From NCBI RefSeq assembly GCF_015058545.1, contig NZ_SVCB01000091.1:1-12488 (forward strand): a stretch of 12,488 bases of DNA, given 5' to 3'. The first letter of the stretch is position 1. Each line of letters begins with the position of its first letter. Below are positions 1-5,825 of this stretch, piece after piece. The DNA comes from Veillonella sp. (GTDB lineage Bacteria; Bacillota; Negativicutes; Veillonellales; Veillonellaceae). Position numbers and translations under genes: made by a program. The notes under the pieces were generated by a model, which saw nothing but the letters and a program-made list of their open reading frames with translations, did not search any database and was not told where the DNA came from.

Positions 1-1
1 A

Positions 2-55
2 GTGATGAAGGAAATATTAACAATGATTAATAGCAATGTAAAAAATAGTTTTTAA
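2..55 (+). CDS. Possible C-terminal end of an upstream gene (partial)
   Basis: A frame is open from the window edge and ends at TAA 53-55, reading VMKEILTMINSNVKNSF. It could be the last 17 codons of a gene that begins outside the window. The other two frames on this strand close sooner. The stretch is too short and AT-rich to distinguish from chance, and nothing about function can be read. Confidence 0.25.
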   Translation: MMKEILTMINSNVKNSF

Positions 56-59
56 TAAC

Positions 60-65
60 TATAAT
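60..65 (+). promoter_or_regulatory. Candidate -10 box for the 112-705 gene
   Basis: A perfect TATAAT lies 47 nt before the ATG at 112. The hexamer 17 nt upstream (TGTAAA, 37-42) is a poor -35, and the whole stretch is AT-rich, so this could be a chance match. Confidence 0.3.
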
Positions 66-111
66 CAATTATTAGATAGATTGATTGGCTGTAGAAATTG
101 GGAGGAAACGT

Positions 112-705
112 ATGTCTTTTCTGACATTTAAGACAACGCGCATAAAACTTATTTTACTTGTTGCCTTATTACTATTTTATATGTATATGTTAATAGATAG
201 ACAATGGGAAATATTTACCAATTTTTTCTTGTTATTTTTTTTAAATGTATATTTTTTAGTAAAGAATCAAACCATATTTCAAAAGTTGTCGGGTCGGATT
301 TCGGCGTTTATTTTCACTAATATGGCTATTGTTTATTGGGATCATGGCACATTAGTTTATTTATTTCATAATACGAGTTTATTAAGTCGAAAAATTAATA
401 ATGTAATAATTCGATATGAATCTATTATAGCCGTTAAGGTTTATAATTATTTTAATTTAGATGTTTTTACTGAAACTCGTTTATATTTAAATTTATTTGA
501 AAGAGCTTATTGGGTGTTGCTAATTATATTCGTATTTTTCATAGGCGATATCATAGCTAAATGGTATTTAAAGAGTATTAATTATAAAGTCGAAGCGGGA
601 TATAATGGTGACTATAATTTATGGTGGAAAATGAATAAAAAGAAAATTGACAAACGATTAATTCGAATTACAGTCATTTGGATTTTGATTTTTTATTTAG
701 TTTAA
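112..705 (+). CDS. Small multi-spanning membrane protein of unknown function
   Basis: I do not recognise this 197-residue protein. I chose ATG 112 because GGGAGG (100-105) sits 6 nt before it; the in-frame TTG at 85 has no such site. Hydrophobic segments lie at about residues 10-27, 35-50, 63-76 (weaker), 131-149 and 183-197, so four to five membrane spans are likely. The last one runs right to the C-terminus. A polar, aromatic-rich, basic stretch (about 150-182) separates the last two spans. The gene is only about one quarter G+C, well below polA and its neighbours, and sits beside a broken gene and an IS remnant, which suggests an acquired or fast-evolving accessory gene. No catalytic motif is visible. 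Immunity or small-molecule-resistance roles are possible but unsupported. Confidence 0.65.
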   Translation: MSFLTFKTTRIKLILLVALLLFYMYMLIDRQWEIFTNFFLLFFLNVYFLVKNQTIFQKLSGRISAFIFTNMAIVYWDHGTLVYLFHNTSLLSRKINNVIIRYESIIAVKVYNYFNLDVFTETRLYLNLFERAYWVLLIIFVFFIGDIIAKWYLKSINYKVEAGYNGDYNLWWKMNKKKIDKRLIRITVIWILIFYLV

Positions 706-737
706 AATGATTAATTGATGCTTGATTGTGAACCGGT

Positions 738-956
738 ATGGAACATATAAAAAACAATGAATCCCAATCTGGTTTCGTTATTAGCGTAGCCTGACAAGTT
801 ATATCCATCATTAATGAAGGTATTCGTTATAAAAATCAGGCCAAGAATCGAGATAATGACGTATTACAGGCCTTAGAAGCATATAGAGCGAAAAAAGCCT
901 TTGATGGGGCAAAAGACACTGGTAAAGCTAAGAGTAGAACACCGTGGGATACATAA
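738..956 (+). pseudogene. Short gene interrupted by an in-frame TGA
   Basis: From ATG 738 the frame reads 18 codons (MEHIKNNESQSGFVISVA), meets TGA at 792-794, then stays open in the same frame to TAA 954-956. The second part (QVISIINEGIRYKNQAKNRD onward, ending SRTPWDT) looks like real protein: charged, with mixed codon use and a helix-forming middle part. One change (for example CGA to TGA) would explain the break, giving a 72-residue product. No good ribosome binding site precedes 738, so the original start may lie elsewhere. I cannot name the family. A terminator follows 9 nt after the stop, as expected for the end of a transcription unit shared with the membrane protein gene. Readthrough or recoding of the TGA is possible but nothing supports it. 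Confidence 0.45.
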
Positions 957-964
957 AGAAAAAT

Positions 965-1000
965 AAGGATATTTCTCCAAATGATGAGGGAAATATCCTT
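965..1000. terminator. Bidirectional Rho-independent terminator
   Basis: AAGGATATTTC (965-975) pairs perfectly with GAAATATCCTT (990-1000), with a loop of 14 nt or less. On the plus strand GTTTT follows. On the minus strand the run TTATTTTTCTT follows. It closes the left AT-rich unit and could also stop transcription coming from the IS side. Confidence 0.75.
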
Positions 1001-1039
1001 GTTTTAAATTAAAAAGTATAGGCTTAGAATAATCTCTGA

Positions 1040-1065
1040 TTCACCGCCGGTTACTTAACGGTGAA
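1040..1065. repeat. Hairpin-forming inverted repeat next to the IS
   Basis: TTCACCG (1040-1046) is complementary to CGGTGAA (1059-1065). An inner TTA/TAA (1051-1053 with 1056-1058) lets the stem zip to about 10 bp with a CCGG bulge. There is no T-run, so it is not an obvious terminator. It ends 3 nt before the left target duplication of the IS remnant. Confidence 0.4.
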
Positions 1066-1068
1066 GTG

Positions 1069-1076
1069 TAGATTGC
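1069..1076. repeat. Left target-site duplication TAGATTGC
   Basis: TAGATTGC abuts the left end of the IS remnant and is repeated exactly at 1557-1564 on the other side. Its length fits IS256-family insertion. Confidence 0.7.
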
Positions 1077-1556
1077 GGGTTATAGGACATTTTGAGTTGG
1101 TAATTTAATCCCAAAGATAGTTAGGATATGGATCTGAGAAATGAAAATCACCCTAACAATAGCACCACCAGAAAGCTACTTTTATTCATCTTTCAATATT
1201 TATCCCTAGATGGTTACATAACATAGCTTTTAATTGAGCATTTATACCGCCTTCAATACGGTTATTACTAGATGAACACTTACAGTCTAATTTGTCCTAC
1301 TAGGTAAGTAAAAAAGATACCGGATTTAATTAATACAAGCATAGATTGCATTGTTTTTAAACGCCTTTTTTATTTTAACATAGGTTTTTAGAAATATAAA
1401 ATCTTATGTAGTCCTTATACAACAAGGGGTTTCAGACTTTTTACCAACTCATTGTGTCCACCCTTTAAAATCTAATAAAAAGTTTAAAAGACCGATAAGA
1501 GTAGATAAATACTAGTCTCATCGGTATAAAAAACAACTCAAAATGTCCTATAGGCC
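1077..1556 (-). mobile_element. Degenerate, internally deleted IS256/IS1249-like insertion sequence
   Basis: The two ends are inverted: TATAGGACATTTTGAGTTG (1081-1099) matches the reverse complement of 1534-1552 in all 19 positions. Extending outward to 1077 and 1556 gives 23-bp ends with two mismatches, both starting GG. Directly outside, TAGATTGC occurs at 1069-1076 and again at 1557-1564, an 8-bp target duplication. Eight-base duplications are typical of the IS256 family. Inside, the minus strand encodes a transposase C-terminus at 1105-1296. At 480 bp the element is far shorter than the usual 1.2-1.4 kb, so the middle of the transposase gene is lost. A short minus-strand stretch near 1420-1456 (HNELVKSLKP) might be a trace of the N-terminus, but this is weak. 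Confidence 0.75.
1105..1296 (-). pseudogene. Transposase C-terminal remnant, IS256/IS1249 type
   Basis: Read on the minus strand, this block gives DKLDCKCSSS, then NNRIEGGINAQLKAML, a TGA at 1186-1188, then IKVAFWWCY, a TAG, and a final TAA at 1105-1107, only 6 bp from the inverted repeat core. NNRIEGGxNAQL...ML and the KAxFWWCY-like ending are, from memory, hallmarks of the C-terminal catalytic part of IS1249-group transposases of the IS256 family; the Glu in RIEGG would be the last acid of the DDE triad. At least two internal stops and an upstream TAG (1297-1299) show it is dead. The rest of the protein is not readable between 1300 and 1530. Confidence 0.65.
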
Positions 1557-1564
1557 TAGATTGC
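1557..1564. repeat. Right target-site duplication TAGATTGC
   Basis: Exact copy of 1069-1076 abutting the right end of the IS remnant. Confidence 0.7.
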
Positions 1565-1583
1565 TCTAAATAAGAGGATTTTA

Positions 1584-1656
1584 ATAAAAAAATATCCCTC
1601 CGGGAGGGTCTTTTTACGAATGTAAAACCAAGCCTCCCGGAGGGATATTTTTTTAT
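1584..1656. terminator. rpsT terminator: perfect 24-bp inverted repeat with palindromic arms
   Basis: Positions 1584-1607 are the exact reverse complement of 1633-1656, with a 25-nt loop. Each arm is itself nearly palindromic (CCCTCCGGGAGGG at 1596-1608 and CCTCCCGGAGGG at 1633-1644), so the RNA can form either one long hairpin or two small GC hairpins. A7 and T7 runs flank the GC core on both strands, so it should terminate in both directions. For rpsT the first arm starts 4 nt after the stop codon. On the plus strand, 1596-1608 followed by TCTTTTT is an intrinsic terminator by itself. Confidence 0.85.
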
Positions 1657-1659
1657 CTC

Positions 1660-1920
1660 TTATAGAGCATTCACTTTAGCCGTTAAGTTAGATTTCTTGC
1701 GAGCTGCTGTGTTTTTATGAAGAACGCCTTTGGAGGCTGCTTTATCAATTACGCTAGTAGCTTGAACAAGTGCTTTTTTAGCATCTTCTACTGCGCCTGC
1801 TTCTACAGCTTCAACCGTTTTGCGTGTAGCTGTACGAATTTGAGATTTCACAGCGGAGTTTTTCGCACGACGTTCAGCGTCCGTTTTTACGCTTCTAATA
1901 CTGGATTTGATATTTGGCAA
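1660..1920 (-). CDS. rpsT: 30S ribosomal protein S20
   Basis: S20 binds 16S rRNA early in assembly of the small ribosomal subunit. The product is 86 residues, the usual length, beginning MPNIKSSIRSVKTDAERRAKN, and is Lys/Arg/Ala rich and helical throughout (VDTAx-like pattern reads TSVIDKAASKGVLHKNTAARKKSNL), as in the family. I place the start at the TTG at 1918-1920, not at upstream in-frame codons. The family begins PNIKSA-like right after the initiator, and GGAGGTGA (1926-1933) lies 5 nt before this TTG. A UUG start is also known for Escherichia coli rpsT, where it takes part in S20 autoregulation; the same may hold here, but that is inference. The gene is monocistronic, divergent from polA, with its own promoter and terminator. 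Confidence 0.95.
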   Translation of the reverse strand: MPNIKSSIRSVKTDAERRAKNSAVKSQIRTATRKTVEAVEAGAVEDAKKALVQATSVIDKAASKGVLHKNTAARKKSNLTAKVNAL

Positions 1921-1960
1921 TTGAGTCACCTCCTTATGATTACAATAATATACCTGAATA

Positions 1961-1989
1961 ATTATAGCACAGTGCGTATTGTTGTGCAA
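1961..1989 (-). promoter_or_regulatory. rpsT promoter (sigma-70/SigA type)
   Basis: On the minus strand TTGCAC (1984-1989) and a perfect TATAAT (1961-1966) are 17 bp apart. The predicted transcript starts near 1954, giving a leader of about 35 nt that contains the GGAGGTGA site. Confidence 0.8.
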
Positions 1990-2002
1990 TACCTTATAAA
2001 GA

Positions 2003-2031
2003 TTAGTTTTGCCTTATATTTATGATATAAT
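2003..2031 (+). promoter_or_regulatory. Candidate polA promoter, extended -10
   Basis: TGATATAAT (2023-2031) combines the extended TGn element with a perfect TATAAT. The -35 position 17 bp upstream reads TTAGTT, a poor match, as is tolerated with an extended -10. The start would be near 2038, giving a leader of about 183 nt. It lies back to back with the rpsT promoter. Confidence 0.65.
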
Positions 2032-2081
2032 AGTTTCAGATATGTTGAACATTAGTTTAGACTATATATTATACAGCTAAA

Positions 2082-2177
2082 TTTTGAAAACGTATAGAAT
2101 AGGAAGGTATAACCTTTGAAAACCTATAGCCAAAGAAGGTATGGCCTTTGAATACGTATGACCTATAAGGTATATAA
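2082..2177 (+). repeat. Three tandem imperfect 32-bp repeats in the polA leader
   Basis: Units start at 2082, 2114 and 2146. Each begins with TTTGAAAAC or TTTGAATAC, continues with a TATAG/TATGA word, and ends in an AAGGTAT word. Units 1 and 2 agree at 24 of 32 positions; unit 3 is looser and has a one-base shift. Small dyads recur: AAGGTATAACCTT (2105-2117), AAGGTATGGCCTT (around 2137-2149) and ACCTATAAGGT (2161-2171). They lie between the promoter and the polA start, so they would be part of the mRNA leader. A regulatory role is possible but unproven. Confidence 0.6.
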
Positions 2178-2220
2178 CATATAAGCTATAAAGTCGATGT
2201 CCATGGTAAAGAGGTGCTTT

Positions 2221-4863
2221 ATGAAAAAATTAATGATTATAGATGGCAGCAGTTTGTTGTACCGTGCATTTTTTGCGTTGCCGCCGCTCAGTAATGCGCT
2301 GGGCGTGCCGACCAATGCGGTGTACGGTTTTTTGACAATGCTTGTTAAACTATATAATGATTTACATCCTGATTATGTGGCGGTAGCTTTTGATAAGGGC
2401 AAAGAAACGTTCCGTACGGAGCTTTATGCGGACTACAAAGGCAATCGACCAAATGCACCGGATGATTTGCGTCCACAGTTTGGCCTTATTCGTGAAGTGT
2501 TAGAGGCACTCGGCATTACCGTTATCGAAGAAGAAGGCTATGAAGGGGACGATATTATCGGCTCTTTAAGCAAAAAATTGGGCAATAAGGATACGGCGGT
2601 TTATATCATCACCGGTGACCGCGACAGTTTGCAGCTCGTTGATGAGCACAGCACGGTTTATTTAACTAAAAAGGGTATCAGCGATATGCTCGAAGTTCGT
2701 CCCGATAATATGGCAGACGAATACGGCTATGGCCCTGACATGGTTATCGACATGAAGGCCCTCATGGGGGACAGCTCCGATAATATTCCCGGTGTGCCCG
2801 GCGTTGGTGAAAAAACGGCTCTTAAACTTCTTAATGAATATGGTACCTTAGAAGGCGTTTACGATAATATTGATTCCATTAAGGGGAAATTAAAAGAAAA
2901 ATTGGCCGACAATAAAGAATTGGCTTTCTTGTCGCGCACATTAGCGACTATTAAAACCGATATGGATTTAGACTATAAAGCTTCCGATTTTGTGACCTCT
3001 GCTCATGAAACGGAAATTGTGCCGCTCTTTGACCGTTTAGGTTTTCACAGCGTAACGCCGCGTCTCATTAAGGCGATGGGGATTACGGCGCCAACACCGG
3101 TTGATAGCGACTCCTTATTTGCGGATTTTGCCGAATCACCAACGGCTTCTAAATTGGAAATTGCAGGTATTGAAGCAATTACACCTGATTTTTACAAAAA
3201 TAAAGATTTAGGTATTGTGGTTAAAGCCGGTGGTGCCCATCCATTCCGTACTATTGATGAATTGTATGTGGCGAACGGTGAAACGGTAGCTCGTTTAGAC
3301 GGCGGTCATGCTAAGTTCGCCGAATTGTTGCCGGCTATGCTAAAGGATGCGGCTACGATAGCGACGGAAGACAGTAAGTTACTCCTCGAAGTGACGGGTG
3401 AAGCAAGACCGGGTACCATGCCTTTATTTACAGGTGACGGTGAACCGAGAATTTGGGATTTAACCTTGATGGCTTATTTGGCGGATCCGACGCGTACCAA
3501 TTATGGTATTTCCTACTTGACCGAACGATTCAGTGCACCGGCAGTGCCGGCTACGGGTGATGCCAATGAATCTGCGGCAACGGCTCAGGCTTTACTTACC
3601 ATGCAGTCGGTGGCGCAGGAAGTGGTCAAGGATAATGGTCTTTGGGATTTATATAAAACCATTGAATTACCGCTCGTACATACTTTGCTCGTTATGGAAA
3701 AGAATGGTATTTACATTGATAAAGTCGCTTTAGAAGAAACCCAAACTCGCTTCGAAGCGGAAGCTAACGAATTACGCGATGCCATTTATAAAGAGGCCGG
3801 GGAAGAGTTTAACATTAATTCGCCGAAACAGTTGGGTGTTATTCTCTTTGAAAAATTAAATTTACCTGTTTTGAAAAAGACGAAAACGGGTTACTCCACC
3901 AATGCGGAAGTGCTCGATATGCTCCGCAATGACCATCCGATTATTGAACTCATTTTGAAATATCGTACGGTAGTTAAATTGATTTCTACTTATTTGGAAG
4001 GTTTGAAACCGTTAATCGATAAAAAAACGGAACGCATTCACAGTACGTTTAATCAGATGGTAACGGCTACGGGTCGCCTCAGCAGTTCAGACCCTAATTT
4101 ACAGAATATTCCGGTTCGTACGGAAAAAGGGCGTGAGATTAGAGCGTTGTTCTTGCCGGGTAAAGGCTACGATACCTTGGTGAGTGCGGACTATTCGCAG
4201 ATTGAACTTCGTATTTTGGCACATTTGTCGGAGGATCCGGCTCTCATTAAAGCCTTTATGGATGGTGAAGATATTCACCGTTTTACGGCAGCTGAAGTGC
4301 TCGGTAAAGCAATTGAAGACGTTACGCCGACTGAACGTTCCCATGCCAAAGCGGTTAACTTCGGTATTATTTACGGTATCAGTGATTTCGGTTTGTCCCG
4401 TGATTTAGGGATTACCCGCGGTGAAGCGAAAGATTATATTGAACTATATTTCCACCGTTATCCTAAAGTTAAGGAATATATGGACAATATGGTGGCGGAA
4501 GCTCATGAAACCGGCATGGTTCGCACCATGTTCGGCCGGGTCCGTTCTTTACCGGATATTAACAGTCGTAACTTTAATCGTCGCTCCTTTGCGGAACGTA
4601 CGGCTATGAATACGCCAATCCAGGGTAGTGCGGCGGATATTATTAAATTGGCCATGAATCAGGTGGAGCAGCGCTTAGAAGCTGACGGCTTTAAATCTCG
4701 TCTTTTGTTACAGGTACATGACGAACTTGTATTGGAAGTTGTAAAAGATGAAGAAGAAGCGGTTATGAAACTGTTGGCGGATATCATGGACAGTGTAGTG
4801 GAATTAAAAGTACCGCTCATCGTGGATGTGCATAGCGCTACAAATTGGGCTGATGTAAAATAA
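2221..4863 (+). CDS. polA: DNA polymerase I
   Basis: Pol I fills gaps in repair and removes RNA primers. The 880-residue product has a complete 5' nuclease (residues 1-290): MIIDGSS with D8, GYEGDDI (D110, D111), TGDRDSLQLV (D133, D135), MGDSSDN (D184, D187) and the helix-hairpin-helix GVPGVGEKTA. Residues about 310-490 have the 3'-5' exonuclease fold position but I cannot find the DxE, NLKYD-like or YxxxD acids, so proofreading is probably lost, as in Bacillus and Thermus enzymes. The polymerase part is intact: LQNIP, motif A DYSQIELR (D657, E662), motif B RSHAKAVNFGIIYG (R706, K710, F714, Y718) and motif C VHDELVLE (H833, D834). F714 at the O-helix site predicts discrimination against dideoxynucleotides. 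I chose ATG 2221, preceded by AAGAGGTG, over the ATG codons at 2200-2206 upstream. It heads a plus-strand cluster with mutM 106 nt downstream. Confidence 0.97.
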   Translation: MKKLMIIDGSSLLYRAFFALPPLSNALGVPTNAVYGFLTMLVKLYNDLHPDYVAVAFDKGKETFRTELYADYKGNRPNAPDDLRPQFGLIREVLEALGITVIEEEGYEGDDIIGSLSKKLGNKDTAVYIITGDRDSLQLVDEHSTVYLTKKGISDMLEVRPDNMADEYGYGPDMVIDMKALMGDSSDNIPGVPGVGEKTALKLLNEYGTLEGVYDNIDSIKGKLKEKLADNKELAFLSRTLATIKTDMDLDYKASDFVTSAHETEIVPLFDRLGFHSVTPRLIKAMGITAPTPVDSDSLFADFAESPTASKLEIAGIEAITPDFYKNKDLGIVVKAGGAHPFRTIDELYVANGETVARLDGGHAKFAELLPAMLKDAATIATEDSKLLLEVTGEARPGTMPLFTGDGEPRIWDLTLMAYLADPTRTNYGISYLTERFSAPAVPATGDANESAATAQALLTMQSVAQEVVKDNGLWDLYKTIELPLVHTLLVMEKNGIYIDKVALEETQTRFEAEANELRDAIYKEAGEEFNINSPKQLGVILFEKLNLPVLKKTKTGYSTNAEVLDMLRNDHPIIELILKYRTVVKLISTYLEGLKPLIDKKTERIHSTFNQMVTATGRLSSSDPNLQNIPVRTEKGREIRALFLPGKGYDTLVSADYSQIELRILAHLSEDPALIKAFMDGEDIHRFTAAEVLGKAIEDVTPTERSHAKAVNFGIIYGISDFGLSRDLGITRGEAKDYIELYFHRYPKVKEYMDNMVAEAHETGMVRTMFGRVRSLPDINSRNFNRRSFAERTAMNTPIQGSAADIIKLAMNQVEQRLEADGFKSRLLLQVHDELVLEVVKDEEEAVMKLLADIMDSVVELKVPLIVDVHSATNWADVK

Positions 4864-4918
4864 TAGAAAATTTTGAACAAAATCTGAGCCAAATTAAAAG
4901 CTCAAACGTTTATATAGG

Positions 4919-4934
4919 TGTATAGGCCTATACA
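4919..4934. promoter_or_regulatory. 16-bp perfect palindrome before mutM
   Basis: TGTATAGGCCTATACA is perfectly self-complementary and lies 35 nt before the mutM start codon, in the 106-nt polA-mutM gap. It looks like an operator half-site pair, but no regulator can be assigned. A TATAAT at 4945-4950 lies too close to the ribosome binding site to be a useful promoter. Weak dyads in the same gap (4870-4883 and 4885-4904) lack T-runs, so I do not call a terminator after polA. Confidence 0.45.
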
Positions 4935-4969
4935 ATAATCACTCTATAATTGGTTAAGAGGTGAAACGA

Positions 4970-5794
4970 ATGCCGGAATTACCGGAAGTGGAACTCATAA
5001 AAGAATATATCCATGAACACGCAGCAGGTAAAACGGTCGCCTCGGTTGATTCTTTGTTACCGCGCATGTGGCGTAATTGCCCGGCTGATGTGGCGGGAGC
5101 GCTCATTACCGGACAGACTATTGAGGCTGTAAAACGGCGCGGTAAATATTTAATCATTACTTGGCAAAATTCTGATTTACAGTTAATTATTCATTTGAAA
5201 TTGACGGGGCGATTAATCTATCGGCCAAGTGCTGAGGTAGAGCGTTTTGACCGCATTCTGTTTCATTTTACCGACGGTACCATGCTGGCGTACGGCGATG
5301 TGCGTACGCTAGGGGCGCTCTATGTGTTTGAGTCGGAGAAAGAGATAGATTTAAAAGCGTATCTGAATATGGGCGTTGAACCATTGAGTCGAGCTTTCAC
5401 AAGTGGTAAACTATATGAGTTGACACGGCGTAGTTCTATGCCGATAAAGCCGTTCTTACTGGGACAGCAATTTGTAGCCGGTATCGGCAATATTTATGCC
5501 GACGAAGCTTTGTTTTTGGCCCATGTTATGCCGACCAGACCAGCTGATTCTTTAAGCGAAGCAGAGACGAAGGCTTTGCACCGAGCTTTACGCAAAGTGT
5601 TGCGTGACAGTCTGGCCAATGGCGGTACCAGTTTTCGTGATTATAAAAACGGAGCGGGCGGTAAAGGGCAAAATCAGGAACATTTATTGGTGTATGGACG
5701 AGGCGGTAAGCCCTGTGTTCGCTGTAAACGGACGCTCCAGGATATGACCTTGCGAGGACGTCATACCGTATTTTGCGGACATTGCCAACATTAA
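4970..5794 (+). CDS. mutM: Formamidopyrimidine-DNA glycosylase
   Basis: MutM (Fpg) excises 8-oxoguanine and formamidopyrimidines and nicks the abasic site, starting base-excision repair that Pol I completes. The start is ATG 4970, because the mature N-terminus must be Pro after Met removal (MPELPEVE); AAGAGGTGA (4956-4964) is 5 nt upstream. Visible features in the 274-residue protein are the catalytic Pro and Glu of PELPEVE, K59 in RRGKYL, the helix-two-turn-helix GIGNIYADEALF, and a C-terminal zinc finger with C249, C252, C269 and C272 plus the DNA-contacting R264. The residues that fill the space left by the flipped base are normally Met, Arg and Phe. Here the matching places read HLKLTG (L78), DVRTLG (R112) and L114, so two of three differ. 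It lies between polA and coaE, an order common in Bacillota. Confidence 0.95.
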   Translation: MPELPEVELIKEYIHEHAAGKTVASVDSLLPRMWRNCPADVAGALITGQTIEAVKRRGKYLIITWQNSDLQLIIHLKLTGRLIYRPSAEVERFDRILFHFTDGTMLAYGDVRTLGALYVFESEKEIDLKAYLNMGVEPLSRAFTSGKLYELTRRSSMPIKPFLLGQQFVAGIGNIYADEALFLAHVMPTRPADSLSEAETKALHRALRKVLRDSLANGGTSFRDYKNGAGGKGQNQEHLLVYGRGGKPCVRCKRTLQDMTLRGRHTVFCGHCQH

Positions 5795-5825
5795 GATTAT
5801 TTTTATTACATTATCGGGAGTAACG

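Noticed and set aside
1545..1560. CTATAGGCCTAG near the right IS end resembling the palindrome at 4919-4934
   Set aside because: The shared TATAGGCCTA comes from the IS end joining its flank by chance; the rest differs.
1717..2025. Plus-strand open frame of 102 codons over rpsT
   Set aside because: It is antisense to a clear S20 gene and its promoter. Cys/Phe-rich content is what the complement of Lys/Ala/Thr codons gives.
2042..2080. Twelve-codon leader peptide (ATG 2042 to TAA) before polA
   Set aside because: No ribosome binding site and it would lie within a few bases of the predicted transcript start.
2082..2177. CRISPR array
   Set aside because: The units are contiguous imperfect tandem copies with no unique spacers and no cas genes nearby.
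4099..4892. Open frames on both strands inside polA
   Set aside because: All lie within conserved polymerase motifs of the real frame and have no start signals.
4870..4904. Terminator after polA
   Set aside because: Only 5-6 bp dyads without a T-run are seen, so transcription into mutM is likely to continue.
4945..4950. TATAAT before mutM as a promoter
   Set aside because: It would place the transcript start at or within the ribosome binding site, and no -35 is present at the right distance.
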